IMG/VR virus record: IMGVR_UViG_3300020215_000110
Location: 1-32,397 of that record
Source: a virus
Length of the DNA: 32,397 bases
Reading direction: 5' to 3' (one strand)
The notes beneath the pieces are model-generated. The model did not search any database. It saw only the letters and a list, made by a program, of their open reading frames with translations, and had not been told where the DNA came from. Positions 13,577 through 22,622 of the stretch are shown here, piece after piece; the stretch's first letter is position 1, and every line of letters starts with the position of its first letter. Position numbers and translations under genes: made by a program.

Positions 13577-15141
13577 AGACCATTGTTGTAAACAGATTTG
13601 ATAACGGGATGCAGGAAAGTCAGTACTCTCGTATTGAAGGAGGATGTTCAGTCTGCAAACATTTTGATGCACACACCTACCCATTCAGACTTCGGCCGTA
13701 TCGCGGTGTCGAAGCTGACACCACGGGGCAAACATCTATCGGCAATCTGCTAGTCGGCTCCAACGGCCTCGTGTACGGATTGGGATCGAACGGTAGCGCC
13801 AATCGCATCTATTACAAGAGTACCGCTATCACGGACGCGTGGGCTGCGCTTGCAAACTCGACAAACGGCGGAACCGCACTTGGATACGAACTCTTTGTTG
13901 AATACCGAGACTACAACGCGGTTAAACGCATTTTCTTTGGCTCATACCGCGCTTCTGATACCAGCACCGCTATCTACATGGCCGATATTACAGGTGCGAC
14001 TGGTATTACCAGTCACAACCTTACCTTCACAACACTCGGGCAAGGCATCAGACATCCAAAGGATGATGTTCTGTATATCCCCTATGACAATAAGATCGCA
14101 CGCTACAACCCCACTGAGGCCACGGAATCAAACAATTGGACAGACGCAGCACTCACCCTCCCTGCCGCAGAAACGATCACTTCAATTGCGCCCTATGGAA
14201 ACTATCTTGCCATAGCCACCGTCCCCACGAACGCGATTTCCGGGATAGCCACTACGGGCACCTTTAAATCAAAGGTATACCTCTGGGATCGCGACGTATC
14301 GCTCGGCACCGTCTCAGAAGTCATCGACTGGGACACGGGACTACTCCGCATCATCAACGAACTCGACGGAGTACTCATTGGTGTCTCTGACACAAAGGGT
14401 GCGTCAGCCGTCTCCCCTGATTTTGATAGCCTCCTAGTCAAAGCGTACACAGGTGTATTTCCCCAGCTCCTCAAAGAGATCACGACGAGGAAGCAAACAA
14501 CCACCGCACCCGATGCAGTGGTGAATAGCCGCGTCAATTTCATCAGTGGCGGGAAGCTCTATTTCTCTGCAAACATCGTCGGCGGCTCCACCTCTCCAAA
14601 ACAATACGGGCTGTGGACGGTTGCAAAGAGTAAAGTATCCGGCCGCTACGCCGTGACTATCGAAGCGGGAGCAACGAACGACAACACCGAAACAGGCGTG
14701 CTCGCAGCAGTGAAAGTGGGTGACTATTTCAATTTTGTGCACACCGCAGCAGGTACAGTCACCCGATCCTACAACACCACCTCAGACGCCGACGCGTTCA
14801 ATCAGACTTCGTTCTACGAGAGCCTTGTAAATCCGAACATGTCGGACGTGGATTATATGGCGAAGAAACAGCTCAAATCTGTGACATGTCATTATCTTCC
14901 GCTCCCCGCAGCAGGCGACACTATCACGAACTTCATCACCTTTAAGTACCGCGTTGATGGAGGAGATTGGATCAGCGTCTTTACCGAATCAACCCAGGGA
15001 GCAGTCGCTACAGAGCGAGTTAAGACCGCGACGGACGAATTTACATCAGGACGACAGTACGAGTTCCGCATTGAAAGCACGGGAGGAGCGGAGATTTTAG
15101 GATTCAGTTACAAGTACGAAATCTTAGAAACCAATATATGA
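13573..15141 (+). CDS. Tail nozzle/hub-like beta-propeller protein
   Basis: This 522-aa protein begins with NRFDNGM and is composed of repeating strand blocks with YG/LG and W/Y-rich turns (about residues 65-330), as expected for a propeller. It ends in a separate beta-sandwich. In short-tailed phages a propeller-bearing protein (P22 gp10-like, T7 gp12-like) plugs the adaptor ring and forms the tail tube end. ATGA overlap with the genes on both sides indicates coupled translation. No tape measure or tube gene is nearby, which supports the podovirus reading. Fold call is by eye. Confidence 0.65.
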   Translation: MKTIVVNRFDNGMQESQYSRIEGGCSVCKHFDAHTYPFRLRPYRGVEADTTGQTSIGNLLVGSNGLVYGLGSNGSANRIYYKSTAITDAWAALANSTNGGTALGYELFVEYRDYNAVKRIFFGSYRASDTSTAIYMADITGATGITSHNLTFTTLGQGIRHPKDDVLYIPYDNKIARYNPTEATESNNWTDAALTLPAAETITSIAPYGNYLAIATVPTNAISGIATTGTFKSKVYLWDRDVSLGTVSEVIDWDTGLLRIINELDGVLIGVSDTKGASAVSPDFDSLLVKAYTGVFPQLLKEITTRKQTTTAPDAVVNSRVNFISGGKLYFSANIVGGSTSPKQYGLWTVAKSKVSGRYAVTIEAGATNDNTETGVLAAVKVGDYFNFVHTAAGTVTRSYNTTSDADAFNQTSFYESLVNPNMSDVDYMAKKQLKSVTCHYLPLPAAGDTITNFITFKYRVDGGDWISVFTESTQGAVATERVKTATDEFTSGRQYEFRIESTGGAEILGFSYKYEILETNI

Positions 15142-15425
15142 ACCCTGAAATAGAAGCACTCCGCAGAGAGATTGAGGAATTGAAAGTCCGTCTGGCTCGC
15201 TTCGAGCGAAAAGACCGCTTCATATTCGAGAACCCTATCCACGGAGGTACGCGAGGACTCCGTATTGGCGCGTCCAAGATAGGCTTCTTTGGCACCGAAC
15301 CAACGGAAAAGTACAGCTTCGTTTTCAATGGCGTCCCCTCAGGAACGTGGGGTGCGTCCGAACAAGCAACGCTCAATGGCATCCGCCTGGCCCTCGACGC
15401 CTACGGTCTCATCCGCACTTCGTAA
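15138..15425 (+). CDS. Small coiled-coil fibre/appendage protein (95 aa)
   Basis: An N-terminal heptad coiled coil (IEALRREIEELKVRLARFE) precedes a beta part with RGLRIGASKIGFFGTEP, a motif found at the head of phage fibre or tail-tip appendage domains. It probably trimerises. It lies between the nozzle and the holin-like gene and starts by ATGA overlap. Confidence 0.65.
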   Translation: MNPEIEALRREIEELKVRLARFERKDRFIFENPIHGGTRGLRIGASKIGFFGTEPTEKYSFVFNGVPSGTWGASEQATLNGIRLALDAYGLIRTS

Positions 15426-15426
15426 T

Positions 15427-15639
15427 ATGGAAGAACAAGAAACATACCGCGCCTGGGTCAAAGAGATACTGACCGAAATTAAAGAGCAAACGACCAAGAC
15501 CAACGGCCGTGTGTTGCGACTTGAAGACCGCCAGGACAAAGCCGATATCAATTGGGCCTATATGAAAGGCGCGATGGCGGTAGTGACTGCTTTATTGGTT
15601 CCGATCCTCCTTATGGTCGTCAGTCAGATGATAAAATAA
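15427..15639 (+). CDS. XhlA-like holin/membrane protein (70 aa)
   Basis: ATG 15427 is preferred over earlier in-frame codons because it follows the previous stop by one T (TAATATG). The protein has an N-terminal amphipathic coiled coil with NGRVLRLEDRQD (about residues 27-38), then one transmembrane helix (about 48-67) and a short basic end. This is the layout of XhlA/haemolysin-type holin accessory proteins. Its place before the ejection genes, away from the endolysin, leaves a virion or envelope role possible. Its last codons are part of the next gene's promoter. Confidence 0.65.
   Translation: MEEQETYRAWVKEILTEIKEQTTKTNGRVLRLEDRQDKADINWAYMKGAMAVVTALLVPILLMVVSQMIK
15629..15637 (+). promoter_or_regulatory. 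Extended -10 promoter TGATAAAAT inside the holin-like gene end
   Basis: The third copy of this nine-base string, formed by the last codons of the previous gene (Met-Ile-Lys). It ends eight bases before ATG 15646. Confidence 0.7.
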
Positions 15640-15645
15640 CGATAC

Positions 15646-17181
15646 ATGCCAACCCCCTACGTCAATCCCAATAAGCAGTGGCAGGAGAACCCCAACTCGA
15701 TCACCTCAGCGTCCATCACTTCAACCCCCGCAATTCCGTATGTGACGCCGAAAGAGACCCCTATCTTTCCTGTAGCGAGCATCAACCCGGTTGACGCAAT
15801 GCAGCAGACCGTTCCCGAGGCGCAGGCGCAGGACGCCAATTCGATGCTCCAATCTTTGAATAAGCAACTCATTGGAGAAAGTACCTACCGCGCAGAGCAG
15901 GAACGGGCTCAAGGCATCGTGGAGAAGCAACAGAGCGTCAACGACCTCTCATCTCGTTTAAAGGCACTTCAGAACGAAGCATTGGCCATTCCGTTACAGC
16001 TTCAGCAGCAGGCACAGGGACGCGGGATCACCGCAGCTGGCCTTCAACCCCACCAGACCGCAGCGCTCAGAAACAACGCGATCCAAGCCCTCAGTGTTAA
16101 CTCTCTTTTAGAGGCGTCACGTGGCAACCTCACCACGGCGATGGACATGGCCGACCGAGCGGTGAAGCAACGCTTTGACCCTATCCGGGAACAAATCGCA
16201 GCTACACAGAAAAATCTTCAGCTCATCATGGAAAGCCCGGCCTACAGCCTGGCCGATAAAAAGCGTGCAGCTCAACAGCAGCAGCTTCAGGAAGACCGTA
16301 AGCGGATGCTCGACAACCAGGAGGAGGACAATAAAGCAGCTCAGGCAATGGCCGCAGCTGCTACGAAGAACTTTCCTAATGACCCCGCAGCGCAAATGGC
16401 TATCCGCCAGGCGCTCGCGATTGATCCATCCGACCCGAACTACATTCAAAAGGTGTTTGGATTGATCGGCCAGTACCAGGCCAACCCACAGGAAATCGAA
16501 GCCGCTATCCTCGACCAGCAGTACAAGCGTCAGCAGATTGCAGCGTCGAAGGCGTCAATAGACCTCGACTACAAGACCTTTGACCTCAATAAGAGAAAGA
16601 CCGAAGCCGAGATAGGAAATATCAATGCGGACGCAGCTAAGAAACGTGCAGAGTTAGGTGGTGGCACTGCTACAAATACCGCGTTCTCATTTCAGCCAGC
16701 ATACTCAAAGCTCACAGCAGCGCAGAAGAAGCAGGCAGACTCGCTGAATAACCTTGTTCGCTCCATTGGTGAGTACGAACAGTACGTCAAAAATAACGTG
16801 GGCTTTACAGGTGTGAAGATGACTGGAAAAGACGCAGCGGTACTTCAGACGAAGATCAACTCAATTATCTTTGCCGCAGCCCAGGCAGAAGGTACAGGGG
16901 CATTGCAACAGGCAGACCGTGAGGTGATTGAGAAGATCATTCCAAATCCAACCAATCTTGGAGGCGCATGGAGTGCTCTCACAAAAGGTGGCAAGGAAGG
17001 TCAGCTTCTTCAGATTGCCGACCAAAAGGATAAGTATACGAAGAACCTGGCAGGCTACGGACTTACCCCGACAGACGGTGGACTTCCATCCCCGCAAATG
17101 GCTCAACCAGCTCGACAGATCATGTACAACGGAAAGAAATACAACGTAGACGCACAGGGTAATATGACCCCCGCCAATTAA
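15646..17181 (+). CDS. Gln-rich helical internal virion (ejection) protein
   Basis: The 511-aa protein has a Pro/Thr-rich N-terminus (1-55) and then almost continuous helix rich in Gln, Ala and Lys (about 60-350), including QLQQQAQGRG and AAQQQQLQED. A second helical domain (about 360-470) and a short C-terminal tail follow. Long Ala/Gln helical proteins in this slot of short-tailed phages are internal proteins ejected with DNA to form a trans-envelope channel (P22 gp16/gp20-like). No catalytic motif is seen. Starts a two-gene ejection operon with its own leaderless promoter. Confidence 0.7.
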   Translation: MPTPYVNPNKQWQENPNSITSASITSTPAIPYVTPKETPIFPVASINPVDAMQQTVPEAQAQDANSMLQSLNKQLIGESTYRAEQERAQGIVEKQQSVNDLSSRLKALQNEALAIPLQLQQQAQGRGITAAGLQPHQTAALRNNAIQALSVNSLLEASRGNLTTAMDMADRAVKQRFDPIREQIAATQKNLQLIMESPAYSLADKKRAAQQQQLQEDRKRMLDNQEEDNKAAQAMAAAATKNFPNDPAAQMAIRQALAIDPSDPNYIQKVFGLIGQYQANPQEIEAAILDQQYKRQQIAASKASIDLDYKTFDLNKRKTEAEIGNINADAAKKRAELGGGTATNTAFSFQPAYSKLTAAQKKQADSLNNLVRSIGEYEQYVKNNVGFTGVKMTGKDAAVLQTKINSIIFAAAQAEGTGALQQADREVIEKIIPNPTNLGGAWSALTKGGKEGQLLQIADQKDKYTKNLAGYGLTPTDGGLPSPQMAQPARQIMYNGKKYNVDAQGNMTPAN

Positions 17182-17182
17182 C

Positions 17183-18901
17183 ATGAATATCAACGACCTT
17201 CCGAAAGGCTCATACCAAGAGGTTAAACCTCTTAATATCAACAGCCTCCCGAAAGGTTCTTTTTCTGACGTTCCGACTCAAACCCAACCAAAACTCTCTG
17301 AGAGGATTTGGTCAGGTGTGGCGAAGACTGCATCCTTTTTTCCGGGAAAGGTTCTCGGTGAAGTTGTCGGGAACAATATTCATGGACTATCGCGCCTAGC
17401 GCAAGGGGACGTGCAGGGGTTCAATCAAGCAGCTGACGCAGTAGGCCAAATACCATTGAAGCGCATTGCGGGGGATGTAACCGCAGCCGTCCTTACCCCC
17501 GCTTCTATGGCAATCTCAGGCCCGGCAGGCACGGGGCTTCTGGCCCGAGCTGGACGCGTGGCCACAAACACAGGTGTTGGCGCAACGCTTGGTGGAGCAG
17601 ACGCAGCCGCAGAAGGTGGCAGCATCACCAGTGGTGCACAACGAGGCGCAGCATGGGGAGCAGGAATGAGCGCAGGCGGTGAAGCCGCATCAGCACTCCT
17701 GAGCCGCCTCCCGACGTGGTTCACCAACAAAGCACTCCCAAAGCTCAAAGACGGGAACATCGAATACGCGCTCAAAACTACCAAGATAGGGCCGATCCCC
17801 AAACTCCTAGAGCAGTCAGACAACTCGGTCGCAAGCTTCGGTAAGCAGATCAATTCAATCCTTGAACACCCGCAGTATGCGGACGCAGTTGGGTTTGGAT
17901 CACAGCCCATTGACGATGCACTTGCTGCGTTTCCTGACGCTCAACTGACGGGAGATGATGTTGTCGATATCTCAAAGAAGGTGGCACCTTCCAGTAAGGC
18001 AATCCTCGACAAAGTGAAAGCTGGTACCGCGACGCTCTTGGAGAAGAATAAGCTCCGTATCGCACTCGACCAGGCAACCAAAAAGATATTCACCGACGCA
18101 CCTGATGTTTCGTTTAATAAAAAAGTGGCGAACGCGCTTGCAAACGCGCTTCGCAATGACGTGCAGTCGAACGCAGAGGAGACCGTACCCATTTTCCAAC
18201 AGTTCACGAAAGAAATGGATTTGAATAACGCGCTTACGTCCATGACAAAAACACTCCGCACACGGAGCGCCTTTGGTCTCTATGACATCGTGGCAGCACT
18301 TGGAGGTTTTGCCACACTTGGCCCGGCAGGATCAGTGGGTGCAATTGCAGCGGAGAAGGCTTTAAGAAGCCCAGGTGTAAACCTGGCAGCCGCCAAGGGT
18401 GCACAAGCACTGCAAAACGCAGCTCCGGCGATAGGCGCAATTACCAAGGGCGTGCGTCCTGCAATCATTGACGCATCTATCGACGCTCAAACAGCCACGC
18501 CACAGCCCCCACAGCCAGACCTATTAGAATCGCCGTCATCATCTACAAACAATACCTTAGATGATGTGGTAAGCGCAAATGACGACGGGACATTCACAGT
18601 CAAAGGCCCCTTCTCAGGAGAAGACTTCACGGTTGATATGGCTGTTGGCGGAACGCTTGGAAAAGTCAGCAGTAAGGCATTGGAGAAGATTGCCAAGCGC
18701 ATCCACAAGGAAGATATCGGCTTTATGCGCGATATCACCGACTACGTTGCGAAGTCCTACAAGCCAAGTGCCCAAGAAGCGATTAAAATAGAGCTTGATG
18801 CTCGTCGTTTATGGGAACACTACCTTCCTGACATTCACCCGCCGAAGACATTGAAAGGCATCGCGAACGATTTAGGCCGCTTGCTCGACTACCTACACTA
18901 G
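17183..18901 (+). CDS. Ejection protein with membrane-active Gly/Ala region
   Basis: This 572-aa protein opens with two copies of a short motif (INDLPKGSYQEV at 3-14 and INSLPKGSFSDV at about 19-30). Tandem L-P-x-G-[YF] motifs are common at the N-termini of phage internal proteins. A Gly/Ala-rich hydrophobic zone (about 95-165) with glycine-zipper spacing could insert in membranes, followed by helical domains and a second hydrophobic Ala/Gly region (about 370-430). The C-terminal part (about 485-572) is a compact charged domain. It likely enters the host envelope with the preceding protein. No peptidase motif recognised. Confidence 0.7.
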   Translation: MNINDLPKGSYQEVKPLNINSLPKGSFSDVPTQTQPKLSERIWSGVAKTASFFPGKVLGEVVGNNIHGLSRLAQGDVQGFNQAADAVGQIPLKRIAGDVTAAVLTPASMAISGPAGTGLLARAGRVATNTGVGATLGGADAAAEGGSITSGAQRGAAWGAGMSAGGEAASALLSRLPTWFTNKALPKLKDGNIEYALKTTKIGPIPKLLEQSDNSVASFGKQINSILEHPQYADAVGFGSQPIDDALAAFPDAQLTGDDVVDISKKVAPSSKAILDKVKAGTATLLEKNKLRIALDQATKKIFTDAPDVSFNKKVANALANALRNDVQSNAEETVPIFQQFTKEMDLNNALTSMTKTLRTRSAFGLYDIVAALGGFATLGPAGSVGAIAAEKALRSPGVNLAAAKGAQALQNAAPAIGAITKGVRPAIIDASIDAQTATPQPPQPDLLESPSSSTNNTLDDVVSANDDGTFTVKGPFSGEDFTVDMAVGGTLGKVSSKALEKIAKRIHKEDIGFMRDITDYVAKSYKPSAQEAIKIELDARRLWEHYLPDIHPPKTLKGIANDLGRLLDYLH

Positions 18902-18902
18902 T

Positions 18903-19730
18903 ATGGAAAAACCATCAGAGAGATTTCTAAAGCTCCTCGACTCGACCATGACCAAGGACGAGTTTGTTGAAGCGTTTGAGAACGTCGTCAAAGCGGTCAA
19001 GACCCTCGAAAAGAAAACAGCTGATGACGTCTCAGCCCTCGCTGAAACAATCAAAGGGATGCAGGCCAAGCTGTCAGATGATACCTTACTCACCTTAGAG
19101 GAAATGAAAGAGTGGACGCGAAACCACCTCGCCACCATCGCACAACCTAAGGACGGTAAAGACGGTCTCCCAGGCGCAGACGCCGACGAAGAATACGTCA
19201 TCTCCCAAGTCCTCTCCCGCATTGTCATGCCGGAAGTCCGTGACCCCATCATGGACACGCCTATAGAACTTCGCGACAAGCTCGAATCCCTCAAAGACGA
19301 TGATCGCTTAGACAAGGCAGCAATACGCGGCATCGACAAGATCGAAGAACGCGTGAAGCAGGTAGAGAATAGACCCGCCCCAAAGATTGGAGGAGCAAAA
19401 GGCTTTCAGCTCCTCATCAATGGCGTCAAAAAACTCCTCACGGCACAGACAGTCAACTTCGTACCAGGTTCAGGAGTATCAATCAGCTACGCGCACGCAC
19501 AGGGGCGCAACGATATTACGATCAGTGCATCTGGCGGCAACATCTCTATCTTGACGGCAACAGGTGACATCGACGGTGTAAACACGAGCTACACATTCGC
19601 GTCAGAGCCAGTGGTAGTCATCGTCAATGGAGCTTCGTACAGGAACACGAAGGGTGTCAGCATTTCAGGAACGAGCGCGACGCTCGATTTCGCCCCCCAG
19701 GTAGGTTCGGATGTTTATGGACTAGGATAA
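18903..19730 (+). CDS. Tail fibre protein with coiled-coil stalk
   Basis: The 275-aa protein begins with heptad helices (about 5-85), has a short GKDGLPGAD collagen-like hinge (about 83-92), a second helical region to about 155, and a beta-rich C-terminus. The last ~55 residues (TGDIDGVNTSYTF...VIVNGASYR...YGLG) match a common fibre-tip domain pattern. It should form trimers that contact the host. Stop-T-ATG start. Confidence 0.75.
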   Translation: MEKPSERFLKLLDSTMTKDEFVEAFENVVKAVKTLEKKTADDVSALAETIKGMQAKLSDDTLLTLEEMKEWTRNHLATIAQPKDGKDGLPGADADEEYVISQVLSRIVMPEVRDPIMDTPIELRDKLESLKDDDRLDKAAIRGIDKIEERVKQVENRPAPKIGGAKGFQLLINGVKKLLTAQTVNFVPGSGVSISYAHAQGRNDITISASGGNISILTATGDIDGVNTSYTFASEPVVVIVNGASYRNTKGVSISGTSATLDFAPQVGSDVYGLG

Positions 19731-19733
19731 ATC

Positions 19734-20342
19734 ATGGTCTACGCAGATCGCACAGCACCGTACGGTGAAAAGAGGAAATGCGCGCGAGCCGGTTGCTCCA
19801 TTCTCTTTCAGCCCACAGTTTCTTGGAAAACTAAGAAGTTTTGTTCGCGCTCGTGTGTCCATTTAGGTCGGACATCTTGGAACAAGGGGCTTCCAAACAT
19901 CTGGTACAACCCGAAGGGTCTAGAGATAGGCCGGACATTGAGCAAGGGTCGCATCGTATCGGATACGACGCGCGAAAAGCTCAGACAGTACTTCACAGGT
20001 AGGAAACATTCGCTCGCTACTCGTAAGATGATGAGTGAGAAACTTCGCGGACCAAATGCTTCTCGCTGGGAAGGGGGTAAGACAAAGGAAACGAAGATCA
20101 TCCGCCGGTCATTTGAGTATCGCGAATGGCGTAAGCACGTCTTCCAGCGTGACGACTACACGTGTCAGGCATGCGGACAGAGAGGTGGCACTTTGCACGC
20201 AGATCACGAGCTTCCCTTCTCTCTCTTCCCCGCACTCCGATTTGAAATCCTTAATGGTCGCACTCTTTGCGTTGCATGTCACAAGAAGACCCCAACGTAT
20301 GGAGGAAAGTCTGATAAACTTCACATGATATATGCTCTCTAG
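19734..20342 (+). CDS. NUMOD3/HNH homing endonuclease
   Basis: The 202-aa protein has an N-terminal zinc finger (Cys16, 21, 37, 41), then NUMOD3-like DNA-contact repeats (about 66-105, KGRIVSDTTREKLRQYFTGR). A C-terminal HNH nuclease follows: C-x2-C at 144/147, HADHE with His155/His158, Asn174, and C-x2-CH at 179-183. This is a free-standing mobile endonuclease inserted among fibre genes; its end overlaps the next gene by 11 bases. It probably cleaves a related phage's fibre locus and is copied by repair. No intron or split gene is evident around it. Confidence 0.85.
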   Translation: MVYADRTAPYGEKRKCARAGCSILFQPTVSWKTKKFCSRSCVHLGRTSWNKGLPNIWYNPKGLEIGRTLSKGRIVSDTTREKLRQYFTGRKHSLATRKMMSEKLRGPNASRWEGGKTKETKIIRRSFEYREWRKHVFQRDDYTCQACGQRGGTLHADHELPFSLFPALRFEILNGRTLCVACHKKTPTYGGKSDKLHMIYAL

Positions 20343-22200
20343 TATCGCCGCATTCATCGCCGGATTGCTTGGTTTAAGTAGCGTCACCCTTGGTGCCGCC
20401 CCCGCTCTAACAGTACAAGCCGGAGGAACAGGTACAACGACGGTTCCCGCGAACTACGTCCTTATGGGATTAAACAGCGGCCGTCTTACCGCAGTCTCAA
20501 CCTCATCGCTCGGCATCACCGCAGCAGGTGACGGAACGTTTTCAACAACCTCAGCGGACTACTGGAAAACGCAGAACACCTTTGAATCCATCACCGCAGG
20601 TGACGCACTCACCCGTACAGGCAATGACATCGACTTCGACGGTGGCGCAACACCAGGTGGCGACTTAGGAGGCACATGGGCGTCCCCATCAGTCACCAAC
20701 GACAGCCACGACCACACCGCCTCAACGATTTCAGGACTGGGCACGGCTGATATTTCCGGCCTCGATATTTCAGATGATACAAACCTCGCCGCTACCTACC
20801 CAGTTATCCTGACTGGTGACACGCTTTCCCTCGGATTTAGTACCACGACGAATAACACGTGGAGCGGATCGAATACTTTTAGCGCCTCGACCACCATCGG
20901 CGATGGAACCGCTACAGGCGGTCTCACGGTCTCTGGTGGCGCAACAACCTCGCTCGGTATGAGCGTGGGAGCAAACGGATTTACCGTTGGCAACACCGGG
21001 ACGATTACAAAACTCGGAAACATTGCCGTCGCTTTGACGGGAGCGTTCTTACAGCTGAACTCGTCTGGTGGCGATGTGTGGCTCCAAAACAACGTAGCAA
21101 CCGCTGGCTCAGGCGTTGCGATTAAAGCGGGCGTCTCACCGAACAACCGACTCAGTGCAATCAAACTCGAAGCGGGGGGACTGGAACGTGCACGCGTCAC
21201 GGGAGATGGTCTATTCGGTGTTGGAACGTCTACACCGTTTGCATCGCTTTCTGTTGCGGGAACATCAACACAAGCAGTTATTCCACTGTTCACAGTATCG
21301 TCTTCGACCGCATCGGCTACTTCTACAGTTTTCCATATCGACCCCAACGGCTTAGTAGGTATCGGTACTCATTCACCCCTCACTCAGCTCGACGTTCGCG
21401 GCACCGCATCAACAACCGCTCTCATCGTCTCCAATACCCGTTCCGCACTTATGCTCACCTCAGCGACAGGCTTAGTCTCAGCCTACGGAGGAGCAGCAGC
21501 GTGTACGAACCAGTTTGTCACCGCTATTTCCGCAGTGGGCGGGACAACATGTGCATCCATCAACAACGCGCAGTGGAGCGGCACCGACCTATCAGTAGCG
21601 AACGGTGGAACAGGACTCTCGACGTTCGGTGGTACGAATCACATTCTCTACACGACCGCAGCTGACACGCTTTCATCGGAGGCAGCGTTCACCTACGCAC
21701 CAACAACCGACCTCTTTACAGTGGGCAACGCATCAACCACCCGTCTCTCTGCTTCAACGTATCTCGACATTCCATACTCCGCGTCGATCACCCTAGCCCC
21801 AAACGGCCAGGTCTACATCGACAGCACCTCGAACCAGTTCAAATACCGTTCAGGAGGCGCAGACCGCATCCTTGGAAACGGAAACTTCTATCCCGCGTTC
21901 TTCTACTCCACGACAACCGCATGGACAGGGACAACTACAATCGACCTTGGCCCCTCATACGTGGGCGAGACATGGAACGGCGTGCAGTGCTTTACCAACA
22001 CGGGAACACTCAACGTCCGATTCAATGATGGGACAAATCACATGAACCTCTTTAACGCGAGTACGACCGTTGGCACGGTGACACTTTCGACCAACAACAC
22101 GTTCACCGCTGCTGAGAAACGCTATGTCGATATCGGAACACCCGCCTCATCACCCACCAGAATCTCGTGCACCGTTTCTAAGAGCCTAACTTCAGACTAA
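20332..22200 (+). CDS. Exported Ser/Thr-rich beta protein of Parcubacteria surface type
   Basis: The 622-aa protein has an N-terminal signal-like segment (about residues 2-22, LSSIAAFIAGLLGLSSVTLG). About 500 residues of short Thr/Ser/Gly-rich strands follow, with recurrent TSTPFASLSVAG, GIGTHSPLTQLDVRG and STTALIVSN units. These GIGTxxPxxxLxVxG units also occur in phage fibres and in bacterial shaft domains, and are very frequent in Parcubacteria genomes. A C-terminal domain (about 505-622) looks like a globular cap. It could be a long receptor-binding fibre or a protein displayed on the infected cell. The signal segment and host-like style are unusual for a phage fibre. Confidence 0.7.
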   Translation: MLSSIAAFIAGLLGLSSVTLGAAPALTVQAGGTGTTTVPANYVLMGLNSGRLTAVSTSSLGITAAGDGTFSTTSADYWKTQNTFESITAGDALTRTGNDIDFDGGATPGGDLGGTWASPSVTNDSHDHTASTISGLGTADISGLDISDDTNLAATYPVILTGDTLSLGFSTTTNNTWSGSNTFSASTTIGDGTATGGLTVSGGATTSLGMSVGANGFTVGNTGTITKLGNIAVALTGAFLQLNSSGGDVWLQNNVATAGSGVAIKAGVSPNNRLSAIKLEAGGLERARVTGDGLFGVGTSTPFASLSVAGTSTQAVIPLFTVSSSTASATSTVFHIDPNGLVGIGTHSPLTQLDVRGTASTTALIVSNTRSALMLTSATGLVSAYGGAAACTNQFVTAISAVGGTTCASINNAQWSGTDLSVANGGTGLSTFGGTNHILYTTAADTLSSEAAFTYAPTTDLFTVGNASTTRLSASTYLDIPYSASITLAPNGQVYIDSTSNQFKYRSGGADRILGNGNFYPAFFYSTTTAWTGTTTIDLGPSYVGETWNGVQCFTNTGTLNVRFNDGTNHMNLFNASTTVGTVTLSTNNTFTAAEKRYVDIGTPASSPTRISCTVSKSLTSD

Positions 22201-22622
22201 TGACGCGAGCAGTCGCCCTCTACATAGCCGTTTTCGCCGCTCTCTCAGCGGTTGGCGTGGCCTCGTACTACGCCAACAGTGCGAATTTCGGTGCAAACGC
22301 AACATTCAACACCATCCAAAAGCTCTGCGCAGCCCAAGAGGCGTACTTTGACCGTACTGGAACGTACTACCAGGTCATGCGCGGAGGCATAAAACCAGAA
22401 CGCGAATCAAAGACAGTTGAGGAGGCGTTTGGTGGCACTATCCCGCCAGGCGTTGAGATCATCACGTACGAGCGCGAAGGCGTGAAAGGCTACCAAGTCA
22501 TCTACGACGATGGAACAACCGTCAGATCATGCGGCAGTGGCCCCGAGACAGCAGAACGAATTTCAATCTATCCCTACCCAACACCACCCCCACCTACGAA
22601 CGTTGCATCAACAACACCATGA
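22200..22622 (+). CDS. Pilin-like membrane-anchored protein (140 aa)
   Basis: TAATG overlap with the previous stop. A hydrophobic N-terminal helix (about residues 4-24) is followed by FNTIQKLCAAQEAYFDRTGTYYQV, the helix-then-tyrosine-rich turn pattern of type IV pilin and pseudopilin proteins. Two cysteines (about 43 and 111) could form a disulfide, and the C-terminus is Pro-rich. No canonical prepilin cleavage site (G/F-T-L-x-E) is seen, so pilin identity is only a resemblance. Located between two exported proteins, it may be part of a surface complex. Confidence 0.5.
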   Translation: MTRAVALYIAVFAALSAVGVASYYANSANFGANATFNTIQKLCAAQEAYFDRTGTYYQVMRGGIKPERESKTVEEAFGGTIPPGVEIITYEREGVKGYQVIYDDGTTVRSCGSGPETAERISIYPYPTPPPPTNVASTTP

